A DNA stretch of 50,038 nt from Candidatus Palauibacter rhopaloidicola (GCA_026914155.1 JAPPGH010000021.1:1-50038); one strand, 5' to 3'; counted from the first letter of the stretch, positions 6,702 to 14,595 are shown. The notes: generated by a model not told the origin, from the sequence alone. Program-made: numbers and translations.

Positions 6702-9653
6702 GTGACCCGCCCAATCTCTCACGACCGCGCCGGTTCGCAACGGCCCCGGCCCGGACCCGACGCTCGACGCAAGGCCCGGCTCGAAGCTCGACTTCGGGCG
6801 GGGCTGCGGGGAGAGGTCCGGTTCGACCGCTTCACGCGCGGGCTGTACAGCACGGATGCGTCGATCTACCAGGTCGAGCCGCTGGGGGTCGTGTTCCCGG
6901 AATCGGCCGGTGACGTGCGGCGGGCGGTGGAACTCGCGGGCGAGCACGGGACTTCGGTCGTGGTGCGCGGGGCAGGGACATCGCAGAGCGGCCAGTCGAT
7001 CGGCGGGGGGGTGATCCTCGACACGAGCCGGGGGCTGGACGGGGTGCTCGACTTCGATCCGGCCGCCCGGCGCATCGTGGTCGAGCCGGGGATCGTGCTG
7101 GACCGGCTGAACGCGTTCCTGCGGCCGCACGGGCTCTTCTTCCCGATCGACGTGGCCACGTCGAGCCGCGCCACGCTCGGGGGCATGGCCGGCAACAACA
7201 GCGCGGGGTCGCGGTCGGTGCGGTACGGCCACATGGTCGAGCACGTCCGGAGCATCGAGGCGGTGCTCGCGGACGGCCGGCGCGCCGAGTTCCGCCGCGA
7301 CGCCGGGCCGGGCGCGGCGTCCGGGGACAGCCTCGGGGCCGACATGCGGGCGCTCTACCGGCGCGAGGCCGACGAATTGGCGCGGCGGGTGCCGGACGTC
7401 CCCCGACACGTGGCCGGATATGCGCTGCACCGCCTGGGCCGCGAGGGCGCCGGGCTGTCGGATCTTCTCGTGGGTTCGGAGGGAACGCTCGCGCTCTTCA
7501 CCGCGCTGGAACTCGACCTTCAGCCCATTCCCTCCGTGCGCGCGCTCGGCGTGTGCCGCTTCAACGGGACCGGCGCGGCGCTGGCCGCGGTGCCGCCGAT
7601 CGTCGCCCTCGAACCGACGGCGGTGGAACTGTTCGACGCGACCGTGCTCGGGCTGGCCGCGCAGATGCCGAGTTTCGAGCGGGTGCTCCGGCAACTCGGG
7701 GAGGACGGGAGCGGCCCGCCGCGCGACATCCTCGTGGTCGAGTTCGCCGGGGACGATCCGGAGCGCGTTTCGGCCTCCCTCTCGGCGCTCGAGTCCGCGC
7801 TGGGCGGGATCGCCGTGGGCGTCACCCGTGCGGAGTCCCCCGCCTTCCAGGCCCGCATCTGGGCCATGCGCAAGGCGGGGCTCAGCATTTCCATGTCCCA
7901 ACCCGCCGCCCGCAAGCCGCTCGCCTTCATCGAGGACTGCGCGATCCCGCTCGAGCGGCTGCCGGAGTGGTATCGCCGGCTCACGGAGGTCATCGACCGC
8001 CACGCCACGCACGCCGTGTGGTACGCGCACGCATCCGTCGGCTGTCTCCATGTGCGGCCGGCGCTCGACCTGCGCGACGGGGGCGATGTGGAGCGGCTGC
8101 GCGCAGTCGCCGTGGACGCCTTCGCGCTCGCGGGCGAGCTGGGCGGATCCCATTCCGGCGAGCACGGGGACGGCTGGATCCGGTCGGAGTTCCTCGAACC
8201 GATGCTGGGCGCGCGCCTCGTCTCGGCCTTCGCAGAGATCAAGCGCCGCTTCGATCCGGACGACTGCCTGAACCCCGGGAAGATCGTCGACCCGCCCCGC
8301 ATGAACGACCCCTCGCTGCTGCGGGCCCGATACGGGCTGGAGACGCGGAAGCTGCCGACGGCGCTCGACTGGGGAGCGTGGGGAGGGTTCTCGCCGGCCG
8401 TCGACATGTGCAACAACAACGGCACCTGCCTCAAGCGGAGCCCCGGCGTGATGTGCCCGTCCTTCCGCGCCACGAGCGACGAGCGGCATTCCACGCGCGG
8501 GCGCGCCAACGCCCTGCGGCTGGCGCTGTCCGGGCAGTTGGGGGAGGACCCCTGGACGTCGCCGGAACTGTACGAGGCGATGGACCTCTGCCTGGGCTGC
8601 AAGGGCTGCCGCCGCGAGTGTCCGACGGGCGTGGACATGGCGCGCATGAAAGTGGAGTTCCTGCACCGCCTGCGCGCCGAGCAACCGCTCTCCCCGCGGG
8701 ACCGGGCGCTGGCGTATCTGCCCCGCTACGCGCCGCTGCTTTCACGCGCGGCCCCACTCGTGAACCTGCGGAACCGGGTCCCCGCGCTCGCCCGTCTCGG
8801 AGAGCAAGTGGCGGGCCTGGCGGCCGACCGGCCTCTCCCGCGCTGGTCGTCGCAGCCGTTTTCCCTGCCCTCCCAGCCGTTTTCCCCGCCCTCCCGCATT
8901 CCCTCCCGGGAGAATGGCGGGCCGAGGGTCGCGCTCTTCGTCGACACCTTCACGCGCTACTTCGAGCCGGAGAACGCCCACGCCGCTGTGCGAGTGCTGA
9001 CGCGGGCGGGCTATCGAGTGGAGGAGGCCGTGACCGCGGGCCGGCCGCTCTGCTGCGGGCGCACCTTCCTCAACGCGGGCCTGGTCGAGGAGGCGCGGGT
9101 CGAACTCGACCGCACCGTCCGGGCGCTGAGCCGCTTCGTGGCGCGGGGGATTCCGGTGGTGGGGCTGGAACCGTCATGCCTGCTCACGCTGCGCGATGAA
9201 CTGCCCGTGCTGGACTCCGGACCCGAGGCGGCCGAAGTCGCGGATCGGGCCCGCCTGCTGACCGAATGGCTCGTCGAAGCGGCGGCGCTCGACCGGCTCG
9301 ACCTCGCTCCCCTTCCCGTCCGGCGGGTCCGCGTCCACGGCCACTGCCACGAGAAGGCGTTCGGCGCGGACGGCCCGACGCTGGAGGTCCTCCACGCGAT
9401 CCCCGACCTCGAGGTCGAAGCGATCCCCGCCGGCTGCTGCGGGATGGCCGGTTCCTTCGGCTACGAGACCGAGCACGCGGAGATCTCGCGCCGCGTCGCC
9501 GAACTCGAACTCCTCCCCACCGTCCGCGCCCTCGCGGACGACGAATGGCTGGTGGCCAACGGCACAAGCTGCCGCCACCAGGTCGCCGACCTCGCCAACG
9601 CCACGGCGCACCACGTCGCCACCGTCCTCGACGCCGCCGCTTTCCCTCCTTGA
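6702..9653 (+). CDS. FAD and Fe-S 2-hydroxyacid dehydrogenase (GlcD-GlpC/D-lactate dehydrogenase-type fusion)
   Basis: About 983 residues. An N-terminal PCMH-type FAD domain (VVRGAGTSQSGQSIGGGVIL, MAGNNSAGSRSVRYG) is followed by a GlcD-like FAD-oxidase C domain (VWYAHASVGCLHVRPALDL, HSGEHGDGWIRSEFL). Two Cys clusters near 570 and 630 (CNNNGTCLKRSPGVMCPSF; CLGCKGCRRECPTGVDM) suit 4Fe-4S centres. C-terminal CCG domains carry CCGRTFLNAG, HCHEKAFG and CCGMAGSFGYE. Such fusions oxidise D-lactate, glycolate or D-2-hydroxyacids and pass electrons to the membrane chain. A GTG at 6654 is an alternative start but lies 3 bases from the divergent start; GTG 6702 is preferred. An in-frame 21-base tandem repeat sits in the Pro/Ser linker. 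Exact substrate unknown. Confidence 0.92.
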   Translation: MTRPISHDRAGSQRPRPGPDARRKARLEARLRAGLRGEVRFDRFTRGLYSTDASIYQVEPLGVVFPESAGDVRRAVELAGEHGTSVVVRGAGTSQSGQSIGGGVILDTSRGLDGVLDFDPAARRIVVEPGIVLDRLNAFLRPHGLFFPIDVATSSRATLGGMAGNNSAGSRSVRYGHMVEHVRSIEAVLADGRRAEFRRDAGPGAASGDSLGADMRALYRREADELARRVPDVPRHVAGYALHRLGREGAGLSDLLVGSEGTLALFTALELDLQPIPSVRALGVCRFNGTGAALAAVPPIVALEPTAVELFDATVLGLAAQMPSFERVLRQLGEDGSGPPRDILVVEFAGDDPERVSASLSALESALGGIAVGVTRAESPAFQARIWAMRKAGLSISMSQPAARKPLAFIEDCAIPLERLPEWYRRLTEVIDRHATHAVWYAHASVGCLHVRPALDLRDGGDVERLRAVAVDAFALAGELGGSHSGEHGDGWIRSEFLEPMLGARLVSAFAEIKRRFDPDDCLNPGKIVDPPRMNDPSLLRARYGLETRKLPTALDWGAWGGFSPAVDMCNNNGTCLKRSPGVMCPSFRATSDERHSTRGRANALRLALSGQLGEDPWTSPELYEAMDLCLGCKGCRRECPTGVDMARMKVEFLHRLRAEQPLSPRDRALAYLPRYAPLLSRAAPLVNLRNRVPALARLGEQVAGLAADRPLPRWSSQPFSLPSQPFSPPSRIPSRENGGPRVALFVDTFTRYFEPENAHAAVRVLTRAGYRVEEAVTAGRPLCCGRTFLNAGLVEEARVELDRTVRALSRFVARGIPVVGLEPSCLLTLRDELPVLDSGPEAAEVADRARLLTEWLVEAAALDRLDLAPLPVRRVRVHGHCHEKAFGADGPTLEVLHAIPDLEVEAIPAGCCGMAGSFGYETEHAEISRRVAELELLPTVRALADDEWLVANGTSCRHQVADLANATAHHVATVLDAAAFPP
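8853..8894 (+). repeat. 21-base tandem repeat in the linker of the FAD/Fe-S protein
   Basis: Two head-to-tail 21-base units, 8853-8873 and 8874-8894, differing at one base. They are in frame and encode QPFSLPS then QPFSPPS, followed by a partial third unit (RIPS). They lie between the Fe-S region and the CCG domains, so they expand a flexible linker. Confidence 0.85.
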
Positions 9654-9704
9654 CGCGTCGCGATCCTCGGCACGGACGAGTGAAGGGAGACGGGTGATCC
9701 GGCG

Positions 9705-10868
9705 TTACCCTCCGGGCCGTGTGCTCATCCACTCGCAATCCTCGTCCGAGACCAGGTACATCAAGATCCAGGTCTGAAGTTTCTCCGAATCGTCGATTCG
9801 CCGGTCCAGAACGAATAGCGTATCGCCCCGGAAGGTCTCCATCGGCCGAATCTCGAAGTCGTGCGGAACGAGGGTGTCCACACACGCTTGTGAGAGGTCC
9901 GGCGAAAGGATCCCGACCCAGGTCTTGGCGGTGAGCACCGGCATCGGTTCCATCTTCAGTGCCGTCTGGTCGTGGTGGGTGAACAGGAAACCGCCGCCCG
10001 GCCGCGGAAAAAGTTGGCGCAGTTGCGAACTCTCCTCCAACTGCTCGCGGCCCGGGATGCGCTCGATGTCGATGCGTTCCCTGAGGTCGGCCGGAACGCC
10101 CTTCCTCCGCGCCACCGGGATGTCCAGCGTGTCCACCACTTCGCCCCGCAGGTTCAGGACGAACATCTCGTCCAGTCCGGACCAGCCCTGCACGAACCGT
10201 CCGTCGGCGTACGCAAGCGAACTGATCCGAAAGAGGGTCGCATACGCCCAGTTGCCGCTCCTGACCGATGCGGCGTATTGCTCCGGGAGTCCGCCCATGC
10301 TCGAGAATTCGTCGGTGGCCGGCCGCCAACGAGTCACCGATGTTTCCCGCTGGAGCTCGAAATCCGTCATCCAGACGTCCTGGCCGATCACCACCGGGGG
10401 CGTGATTCCGCCCAGCGCGGGAAAGTCCACAACCCGAATGGTCTCTCCGGTGGTTCGGTCGAAGACGTTCACCCGTCGCGAGCTTGTGACCTGTGCGGCT
10501 ACGGTCGAATCGTCGAGCACCAGCGGAGTTCTGGGCCCGCCGCGAAACTCTCCCGGCCCCTCTCCCGGCCGTCCGTACACCAGCATCAGGCTACCGTCTC
10601 TGCGGAACCTGAGGAGCCTTCCCGAAAAGAGATCCGGTATGTAGAAGGACCCGTCGAACGGGTCGATGACCGGCGTGTACGGATTGCCGATGTACAGCGT
10701 GTCGGTTTCCGGCAGTAGAATACTGTCGACGGCAGTGAGCGTCGGCCCCGCCGTGTCCGCGGTCACGGGTGCGCCGGACTCGGAGCCGCAGCCCGGGATC
10801 AGGAACATCCCGCCGGCGAACAACGCGACACCGACACGACGGGACCAGCCCACTAGGTTTTTCGCCAT
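9705..10868 (-). CDS. Six-bladed beta-propeller lipoprotein
   Basis: A 387-residue protein from the ATG at 10868 (a TTG at 10886 adds six residues). The N-terminus is a lipoprotein signal (GVALFAGGMFLIPGCGSESG). The rest is a series of beta-propeller-like repeats: DPFDGSFYIPDLFSGRLLRF, GSLMLVYGRPGEGPGEF, VFDRTTGETIRVVDFP and LRGEVVDTLDIPVA. This matches the '6-bladed beta-propeller' lipoproteins common in Gemmatimonadota and Bacteroidota, whose function is mostly unknown. It is monocistronic as far as visible and converges on the FAD/Fe-S gene with 51 bases between; I see no good terminator hairpin there. Confidence 0.85.
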   Translation of the reverse strand: MAKNLVGWSRRVGVALFAGGMFLIPGCGSESGAPVTADTAGPTLTAVDSILLPETDTLYIGNPYTPVIDPFDGSFYIPDLFSGRLLRFRRDGSLMLVYGRPGEGPGEFRGGPRTPLVLDDSTVAAQVTSSRRVNVFDRTTGETIRVVDFPALGGITPPVVIGQDVWMTDFELQRETSVTRWRPATDEFSSMGGLPEQYAASVRSGNWAYATLFRISSLAYADGRFVQGWSGLDEMFVLNLRGEVVDTLDIPVARRKGVPADLRERIDIERIPGREQLEESSQLRQLFPRPGGGFLFTHHDQTALKMEPMPVLTAKTWVGILSPDLSQACVDTLVPHDFEIRPMETFRGDTLFVLDRRIDDSEKLQTWILMYLVSDEDCEWMSTRPGG

Positions 10869-10953
10869 CCGCACCGCAGGACTCAAGCGTCTTCAATCAG
10901 GATTGCCGGTAGGGGAAACGGACCCGACAGGTCGCAATAATGGATCCAAGACT

Positions 10954-11172
10954 TTGTTCCGCAAGGAACTGGCTCTGCTCGAATCGGTAGCAGCTGGCGA
11001 GACGATCATGATCACGAAGCGAGGACGTTCCATGGCGAAGCTCGTTCCCCCAAAAGCTCCCGATCTCCGGACAGTGGACGCGGCCATCGCGAGGCTGAAG
11101 AAGCTCCGCGAGCAGTTCGGTACCCTGTCTGTCGAAGAGATTCTCGCCTTCCGGGATGAGGGTCGCCGGTGA
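10954..11172 (+). CDS. Phd/YefM-type antitoxin, orphan and possibly 5'-damaged
   Basis: About 72 residues: FRKELALLESVAAGETIMI then TKRGRSMAKLVPP. This is the core of Phd/YefM antitoxins, DNA-binding autorepressors that neutralise a partner toxin. The C-terminus (AAIARLKKLREQFG, VEEILAFRDEGRR) resembles the toxin-neutralising tail of VapB/Phd types. The frame has no ATG or GTG near the expected start: only the TTG at 10954 is available, which would miss the first few family residues. An ATG at 10940 is out of frame and hits a stop after 16 codons, so a small indel may have broken the 5' end. No toxin follows; the next gene is a thioesterase on the other strand. Confidence 0.6.
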   Translation: MFRKELALLESVAAGETIMITKRGRSMAKLVPPKAPDLRTVDAAIARLKKLREQFGTLSVEEILAFRDEGRR

Positions 11173-11179
11173 GGGCGGC

Positions 11180-11623
11180 CTATTCGGGGACGGCGGACAT
11201 CGTCTGGAGGCGCTTCTTGAGCGGGGGCGGGATCTCGATGCCCCGCCAGTCGCGGCTGCCGTGCTCGCGGCGGGCGCAGACGACGGTCCAGTCGCTGCGG
11301 GCCACGACCTCCTTCCCCCCGGAGCGGTCGACCGTGAACTCGGCGGCGTAGCGGATCGCCTTGCGGCGCACCTCGCGCACCCGAAGTCTCACGTCGACCT
11401 CGTCGCCGTAGTGGACGGCGCCCAGGTAATCGCACGAGACGGAGACGCGCGGCATCCCGAACACGGAATCCTCGCTCCAGCGGAAGCCGACGAGATCGAA
11501 CGAGCGGTAGAGCGCGTGCTCGGCCTCCTCCATGAACTTCAGGAGCGCCGTGAAATGGATGAGGTTCGCGGTGTCCGTATCCGCGAACTCCACGCGCCGC
11601 GTGTAGACGAACTCGGAAGCCAT
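11180..11623 (-). CDS. Acyl-CoA thioesterase, 4HBT/YbgC-type hotdog fold
   Basis: A 147-residue single hotdog-fold protein. The start MASEFVYTRRVEFADTDTAN carries the 4-hydroxybenzoyl-CoA thioesterase signature (V.F.DTD..N), with the expected catalytic Asp in DTDTAN and the helix LLKFMEEAEHALYRS. PRVSVSCDYLGAVHYGDEVD is the second conserved strand pair. These cytoplasmic enzymes hydrolyse acyl-CoA thioesters; the substrate is not readable. The ATG at 11623 is preferred to an upstream GTG at 11638 because homology begins at the ATG. Divergent from the serine hydrolase, convergent with the antitoxin. Confidence 0.85.
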   Translation of the reverse strand: MASEFVYTRRVEFADTDTANLIHFTALLKFMEEAEHALYRSFDLVGFRWSEDSVFGMPRVSVSCDYLGAVHYGDEVDVRLRVREVRRKAIRYAAEFTVDRSGGKEVVARSDWTVVCARREHGSRDWRGIEIPPPLKKRLQTMSAVPE

Positions 11624-11646
11624 GCGGCAATCTATCACCCCTTCGA

Positions 11647-11683
11647 ACCCTGGCAGCCCGCGACCTGGTCACGACACCAGGGT
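11647..11683 (+). promoter_or_regulatory. Overlapping alternative hairpins in the hydrolase leader
   Basis: ACCCTGG (11647-11653) can pair with CCAGGGT (11677-11683), and CCTGGT (11664-11669) can pair with ACCAGG (11676-11681). Both pairings use the same right arm, so they exclude each other. The structure ends 19 bases before the GTG start of the downstream gene. It may be chance in GC-rich DNA. Confidence 0.3.
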
Positions 11684-11702
11684 CGGCGGGCCGGGAGGCG
11701 CA

Positions 11703-12386
11703 GTGTCGGTTGAACCGAGGCACATCACGATCGAGCGGCGGGTGCGCTTCGCCGTGCTCGAGCCGTGCGAGCGGCCGGCGACCGAGATCTGGTTCGCCCT
11801 GCACGGATACCACCAGCTCGCCCACCGCTTTCTGCGCCATTTCCAGCCGGTTCACGAGGGGGCGCGCTGCATCGTCGCCCCCGAGGGCCTGCACCGTCAC
11901 TACGTCGACCACGAGTCGCGAAAGGTGGGCGCCTCGTGGATGACGAGCGAAGACCGTCTCACGGACATAGGGGACTACGTCGGCTACCTCGACCGGCTCC
12001 ACGCGCATGTAATCGCCGAGGAGTCGCGCCAGACGTCAGGCCGCGCGGCGCCCCCGAGGATCGTCGGACTCGGCTTCTCGCAGGGGGTCCACACCCTCTG
12101 CCGCTGGCTCGCGTTCGGCTGCGCCCGCATCGACCGCGCGATCCTCTGGGGCGCCACCGTCCCGCCCGACCTCGACCTGAGCGAGCACGGCGCCACGCTC
12201 TCCGCCGCCGACCTCCACCTCGTCGTGGGCGATGAGGACGAGTACTACGACCGCGCCGCCATCGAAGCCCATGAAGCGCGGCTACGCGCGGCTGGGGCCG
12301 CCTTCACCTCCCACACGTACAGTGGGGGACACCGTCTCGACGGGGAGGTCCTGCGGCGCCTCGCCGAACCCGGAGAGATCGGATAA
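11703..12386 (+). CDS. Serine hydrolase of the alpha/beta-hydrolase (phospholipase/carboxylesterase) type
   Basis: About 227 residues. The nucleophile elbow GFSQG (in RIVGLGFSQGVHTLCRWLA) and IWFALHGYHQLAHRFLRHF (oxyanion-hole strand and HG motif) mark an alpha/beta hydrolase of the phospholipase/carboxylesterase group. The likely acid is in VVGDEDEYYD and the base in YSGGHRLD, completing a Ser-Asp-His triad in normal order. I place the start at GTG 11703, with GGGAGG five bases upstream; the frame is open further 5' but that part is not protein-like. Cytoplasmic, no signal peptide. Substrate unknown. Convergent with the small membrane gene at 12457. Confidence 0.78.
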   Translation: MSVEPRHITIERRVRFAVLEPCERPATEIWFALHGYHQLAHRFLRHFQPVHEGARCIVAPEGLHRHYVDHESRKVGASWMTSEDRLTDIGDYVGYLDRLHAHVIAEESRQTSGRAAPPRIVGLGFSQGVHTLCRWLAFGCARIDRAILWGATVPPDLDLSEHGATLSAADLHLVVGDEDEYYDRAAIEAHEARLRAAGAAFTSHTYSGGHRLDGEVLRRLAEPGEIG

Positions 12387-12388
12387 GA

Positions 12389-12445
12389 CGTTCCCGCGGG
12401 AACGCCTGCTTCAGCCAGTTGCCCCACTGGCGGGGTCTCCGCAGG
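12389..12445. terminator. Palindrome and nested hairpin between convergent genes
   Basis: A perfect 16-base palindrome (CGTTCCCGCGGGAACG, 12389-12404) begins two bases after the hydrolase stop. It is followed by CCTGC...GCAGG (12405-12409/12441-12445) enclosing GCCAGT...ACTGGC (12414-12419/12426-12431). There is no T-run, so this could be a bidirectional 3'-end structure or, for the palindrome, a protein-binding site. Confidence 0.4.
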
Positions 12446-12456
12446 AACGTCCCGGG

Positions 12457-12675
12457 TCAGCGATCCGGGTCGCGCCGGCGGCGGCGGCGGGCTTCGAGGC
12501 GGCGGAGGAGGAGGGGGCTCACGAGGGCCGACGTCGTGCCGCCGATGAGGGCGAGGATTCCGACGGGGCCGGGGTTCGAGAACATCGGGGCGCTGATCTG
12601 AGTGTTCATCCACATCCCGAGCGCCGCGAACACGATCGCGCCGACGACGAAGCCGAGCCAGGTGTGCCGGATCAC
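12457..12675 (-). CDS. Small membrane protein, two membrane segments
   Basis: A 72-residue protein starting at GTG 12675. Two hydrophobic stretches (TWLGFVVGAIVFAALGMWM and GILALIGGTTSALVSPLLL) are joined by a short polar loop, and the protein ends in a very basic tail (RRLEARRRRRRDPDR). The positive-inside rule puts the C-terminus in the cytoplasm. I do not recognise a family. It lies 37 bases after the RidA-type gene on the same strand, so it may be the last gene of the dcw-asnS transcription unit. Confidence 0.6.
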   Translation of the reverse strand: MIRHTWLGFVVGAIVFAALGMWMNTQISAPMFSNPGPVGILALIGGTTSALVSPLLLRRLEARRRRRRDPDR

Positions 12676-12712
12676 GGGGCGGTGCGCCGAATCAGAGGGC
12701 CGCGCCGGGCCG

Positions 12713-13240
12713 CTATGAGCCGCCGTCCCCGTCGTCGCCGCCGGGGAGGCCGACGGTGGCGATGCACTCGATCTCGACGCGCGCGTTCAGCACGAGGCCG
12801 CCCACCGCCAGCGCGCTGCGTGCCGGCCGGTCATTGGGGAAGAACTCCATGTACGTGCGGCTCATGTCCCGGAAGTCCGCGATGTCGGCCAGGAAGACCG
12901 TGCACTTCACGACCTGGTCCAGCGACGAGCCGTAGCGCTCGAGCGTTTCCGCGATGTTCCGCATCGTCTGCCGCGTCTCCGGGATGATCCCGCCCTCGAC
13001 GAGTCCCTCGCCGGGCACGGTGCCGAGCCGGCCGGAGAGGTAGAGGACGTTCCCGACCCGCACGGCCTCGGAGAACGGAGAGTCGGGCCGTCCGCCCAGG
13101 TACTCGACGGAGTGCATCATCGCGGACATCTCGGCGTGTTCCTGCGCCGCGAGCGGCGTCGCAGGCATGAGGGCCGTCCCGAGCAGCGCGAGAGCCGCAG
13201 CGAGCGCCAGAGCCGTGGGGGGAAGCTGTTTCCTGGTCAT
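12713..13240 (-). CDS. RidA/YjgF-family protein with an export signal
   Basis: A 175-residue protein from the ATG at 13240, with GGAGGAG seven bases upstream. Residues 1-33 are a signal peptide (ALALAAALALLGTALMPATPLAAQ), followed by a complete RidA domain: PFSEAVRVGNVLYLSGRLG, VEGGIIPETRQTMRNIAETL and VVKCTVFLADIADFRDM. PARSALAVGGL contains the Arg and ARVEIECIA the Glu that shape the RidA active site. RidA enzymes hydrolyse reactive 2-imines made by PLP enzymes in the cytoplasm, so a periplasmic version probably has another job. C-terminus is Gly/Asp rich (PGGDDGDGGS). 53 bases downstream of asnS, same strand. Confidence 0.87.
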   Translation of the reverse strand: MTRKQLPPTALALAAALALLGTALMPATPLAAQEHAEMSAMMHSVEYLGGRPDSPFSEAVRVGNVLYLSGRLGTVPGEGLVEGGIIPETRQTMRNIAETLERYGSSLDQVVKCTVFLADIADFRDMSRTYMEFFPNDRPARSALAVGGLVLNARVEIECIATVGLPGGDDGDGGS

Positions 13241-13293
13241 TTCTCCTCCTTCGAAGCCTGTCGAGATGTCCTGACACATGTGAAAGGGCCGGT

Positions 13294-14595
13294 TCACGGA
13301 GTGATGCGGGTCATCATGCGGGGGAACGCGATCGTCTCGCGCAGGTGGTCGATTCCGCACATCCATGTCACCGTGCGCTCGATCCCGAGCCCGAACCCGC
13401 TGTGTGTGAAGGTCCCGTATTTTCGCAGGTCCAGGTACCAGTCGTAGGACGCCTCCGGGAGTCCTTCCTCGCGGATGCGGGCCAGGAGCTTGTCGTGGTC
13501 GTCCTCCCGCTGGCTGCCGCCGATCACCTCGCCGTATCCCTCGGGCGCGAGCATGTCGTTGCACTTCACCGTGCGGGGATCCTCCGGGTTCTCCTTCATG
13601 TAGAAGGCCTTGACCCCCTTCGGATAGTCGAACACGAAGAGCGGTTTGTCCCGGCCCTCGACGAGCACCGTCTCGGCCGTCGCGCCGAGATCCGAACCCC
13701 ATTCGATGTCGCTTCCCTTCGACTGGAGGAAGGCGACGGCGTCGGTGTAGCTGATGCGGTCGAACGGGGGCTGGATGGCCTCGAGCTTGGAGATGTCCCG
13801 GCCCAGCGCCTCGAGCTGATCGCGCTGGTTGTAGAGGACGCGCTTCACGATCCAGCAGATGAAGCGCTCCTGGAGCTCCATGTTCCCGTCGGAGTCGATC
13901 CAGGGGGCCTCGGGTTCCACCATCCAGAACTCGGTCAGGTGCCGGCGCGTCTTCGACTTCTCGGCCCGGAAGGTGGGGCCGAAGCAGTACACCTTGCCGA
14001 GCGCCGCGGCGGCGGCCTCCACGTAGAGCTGCCCCGTCTGCGCGAGGTACGCGGTGCCGAGATCGAAGTACTCCGTCTCGAACAGGGTGCCCGCCGACTC
14101 GCCGATCGCTCCGGTGAGGATGGGGGTATCGACGTGAACGAAGCCCTCGTGGTGGAGGAAGTCGTGGATCGCGCGGATGACTTCGTCGCGGATGCGCATG
14201 ATCGCGATCTGCCGCGCGCTCCGCAGCCACAGGTGGCGGTTCTCGAGCAGGAAATCGACGCCGTGCTCCTTGGGCTGGATCGGGAAGTCGGTCGACGGCC
14301 CCATCACCTCGAAACCCGACGCGGTGAGTTCGACGCCGGAGGGGGCGCGAGCATCGGCGCGCACCACGCCCGTCACGGCGACGCACGCCTCGTGCCCCAC
14401 CGTGGTCAGCGGTTCCCATGTCTCGGGCGGGATCTCGTTGCGGACGAAGACGCACTGGACCTCGTCCGTGCCGTCGCGAAGCACGAGAAAGGAGATCTTG
14501 CCGCTGGAGCGGAGGCGCCGGACCCAGCCGCGGAGACGGACTTCGTCCCCGATGTGGGCGGGCAACTCGCTTATGGTGACGGTGTGTTCGGACAT
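13294..14595 (-). CDS. asnS: Asparagine--tRNA ligase
   Basis: A 433-residue class IIb aminoacyl-tRNA synthetase, the usual AsnRS length. The N-terminal OB-fold anticodon domain (VRLRGWVRRLRSSGKISFLV, RDGTDEVQCVFV) is followed by the catalytic core. Class II motif 2 is in FGPTFRAEKSKTRRHLTEFW, where EKSKTRRHL is the AsnRS pattern, and motif 3 is GFGLGIERTVTWMCGI. It charges tRNA-Asn with asparagine. I chose ATG 14595 (MSEHTVTISEL) because it matches the family start; the frame opens earlier only through a TTG at 14634. It lies about 80 bases after recG, with a direct repeat between. Confidence 0.96.
   Translation of the reverse strand: MSEHTVTISELPAHIGDEVRLRGWVRRLRSSGKISFLVLRDGTDEVQCVFVRNEIPPETWEPLTTVGHEACVAVTGVVRADARAPSGVELTASGFEVMGPSTDFPIQPKEHGVDFLLENRHLWLRSARQIAIMRIRDEVIRAIHDFLHHEGFVHVDTPILTGAIGESAGTLFETEYFDLGTAYLAQTGQLYVEAAAAALGKVYCFGPTFRAEKSKTRRHLTEFWMVEPEAPWIDSDGNMELQERFICWIVKRVLYNQRDQLEALGRDISKLEAIQPPFDRISYTDAVAFLQSKGSDIEWGSDLGATAETVLVEGRDKPLFVFDYPKGVKAFYMKENPEDPRTVKCNDMLAPEGYGEVIGGSQREDDHDKLLARIREEGLPEASYDWYLDLRKYGTFTHSGFGLGIERTVTWMCGIDHLRETIAFPRMMTRITP

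Noticed and set aside
10666..10953. A 5' extension of the antitoxin by about 96 residues
   Set aside because: That part is antisense to the start of the propeller lipoprotein gene and is not antitoxin-like.
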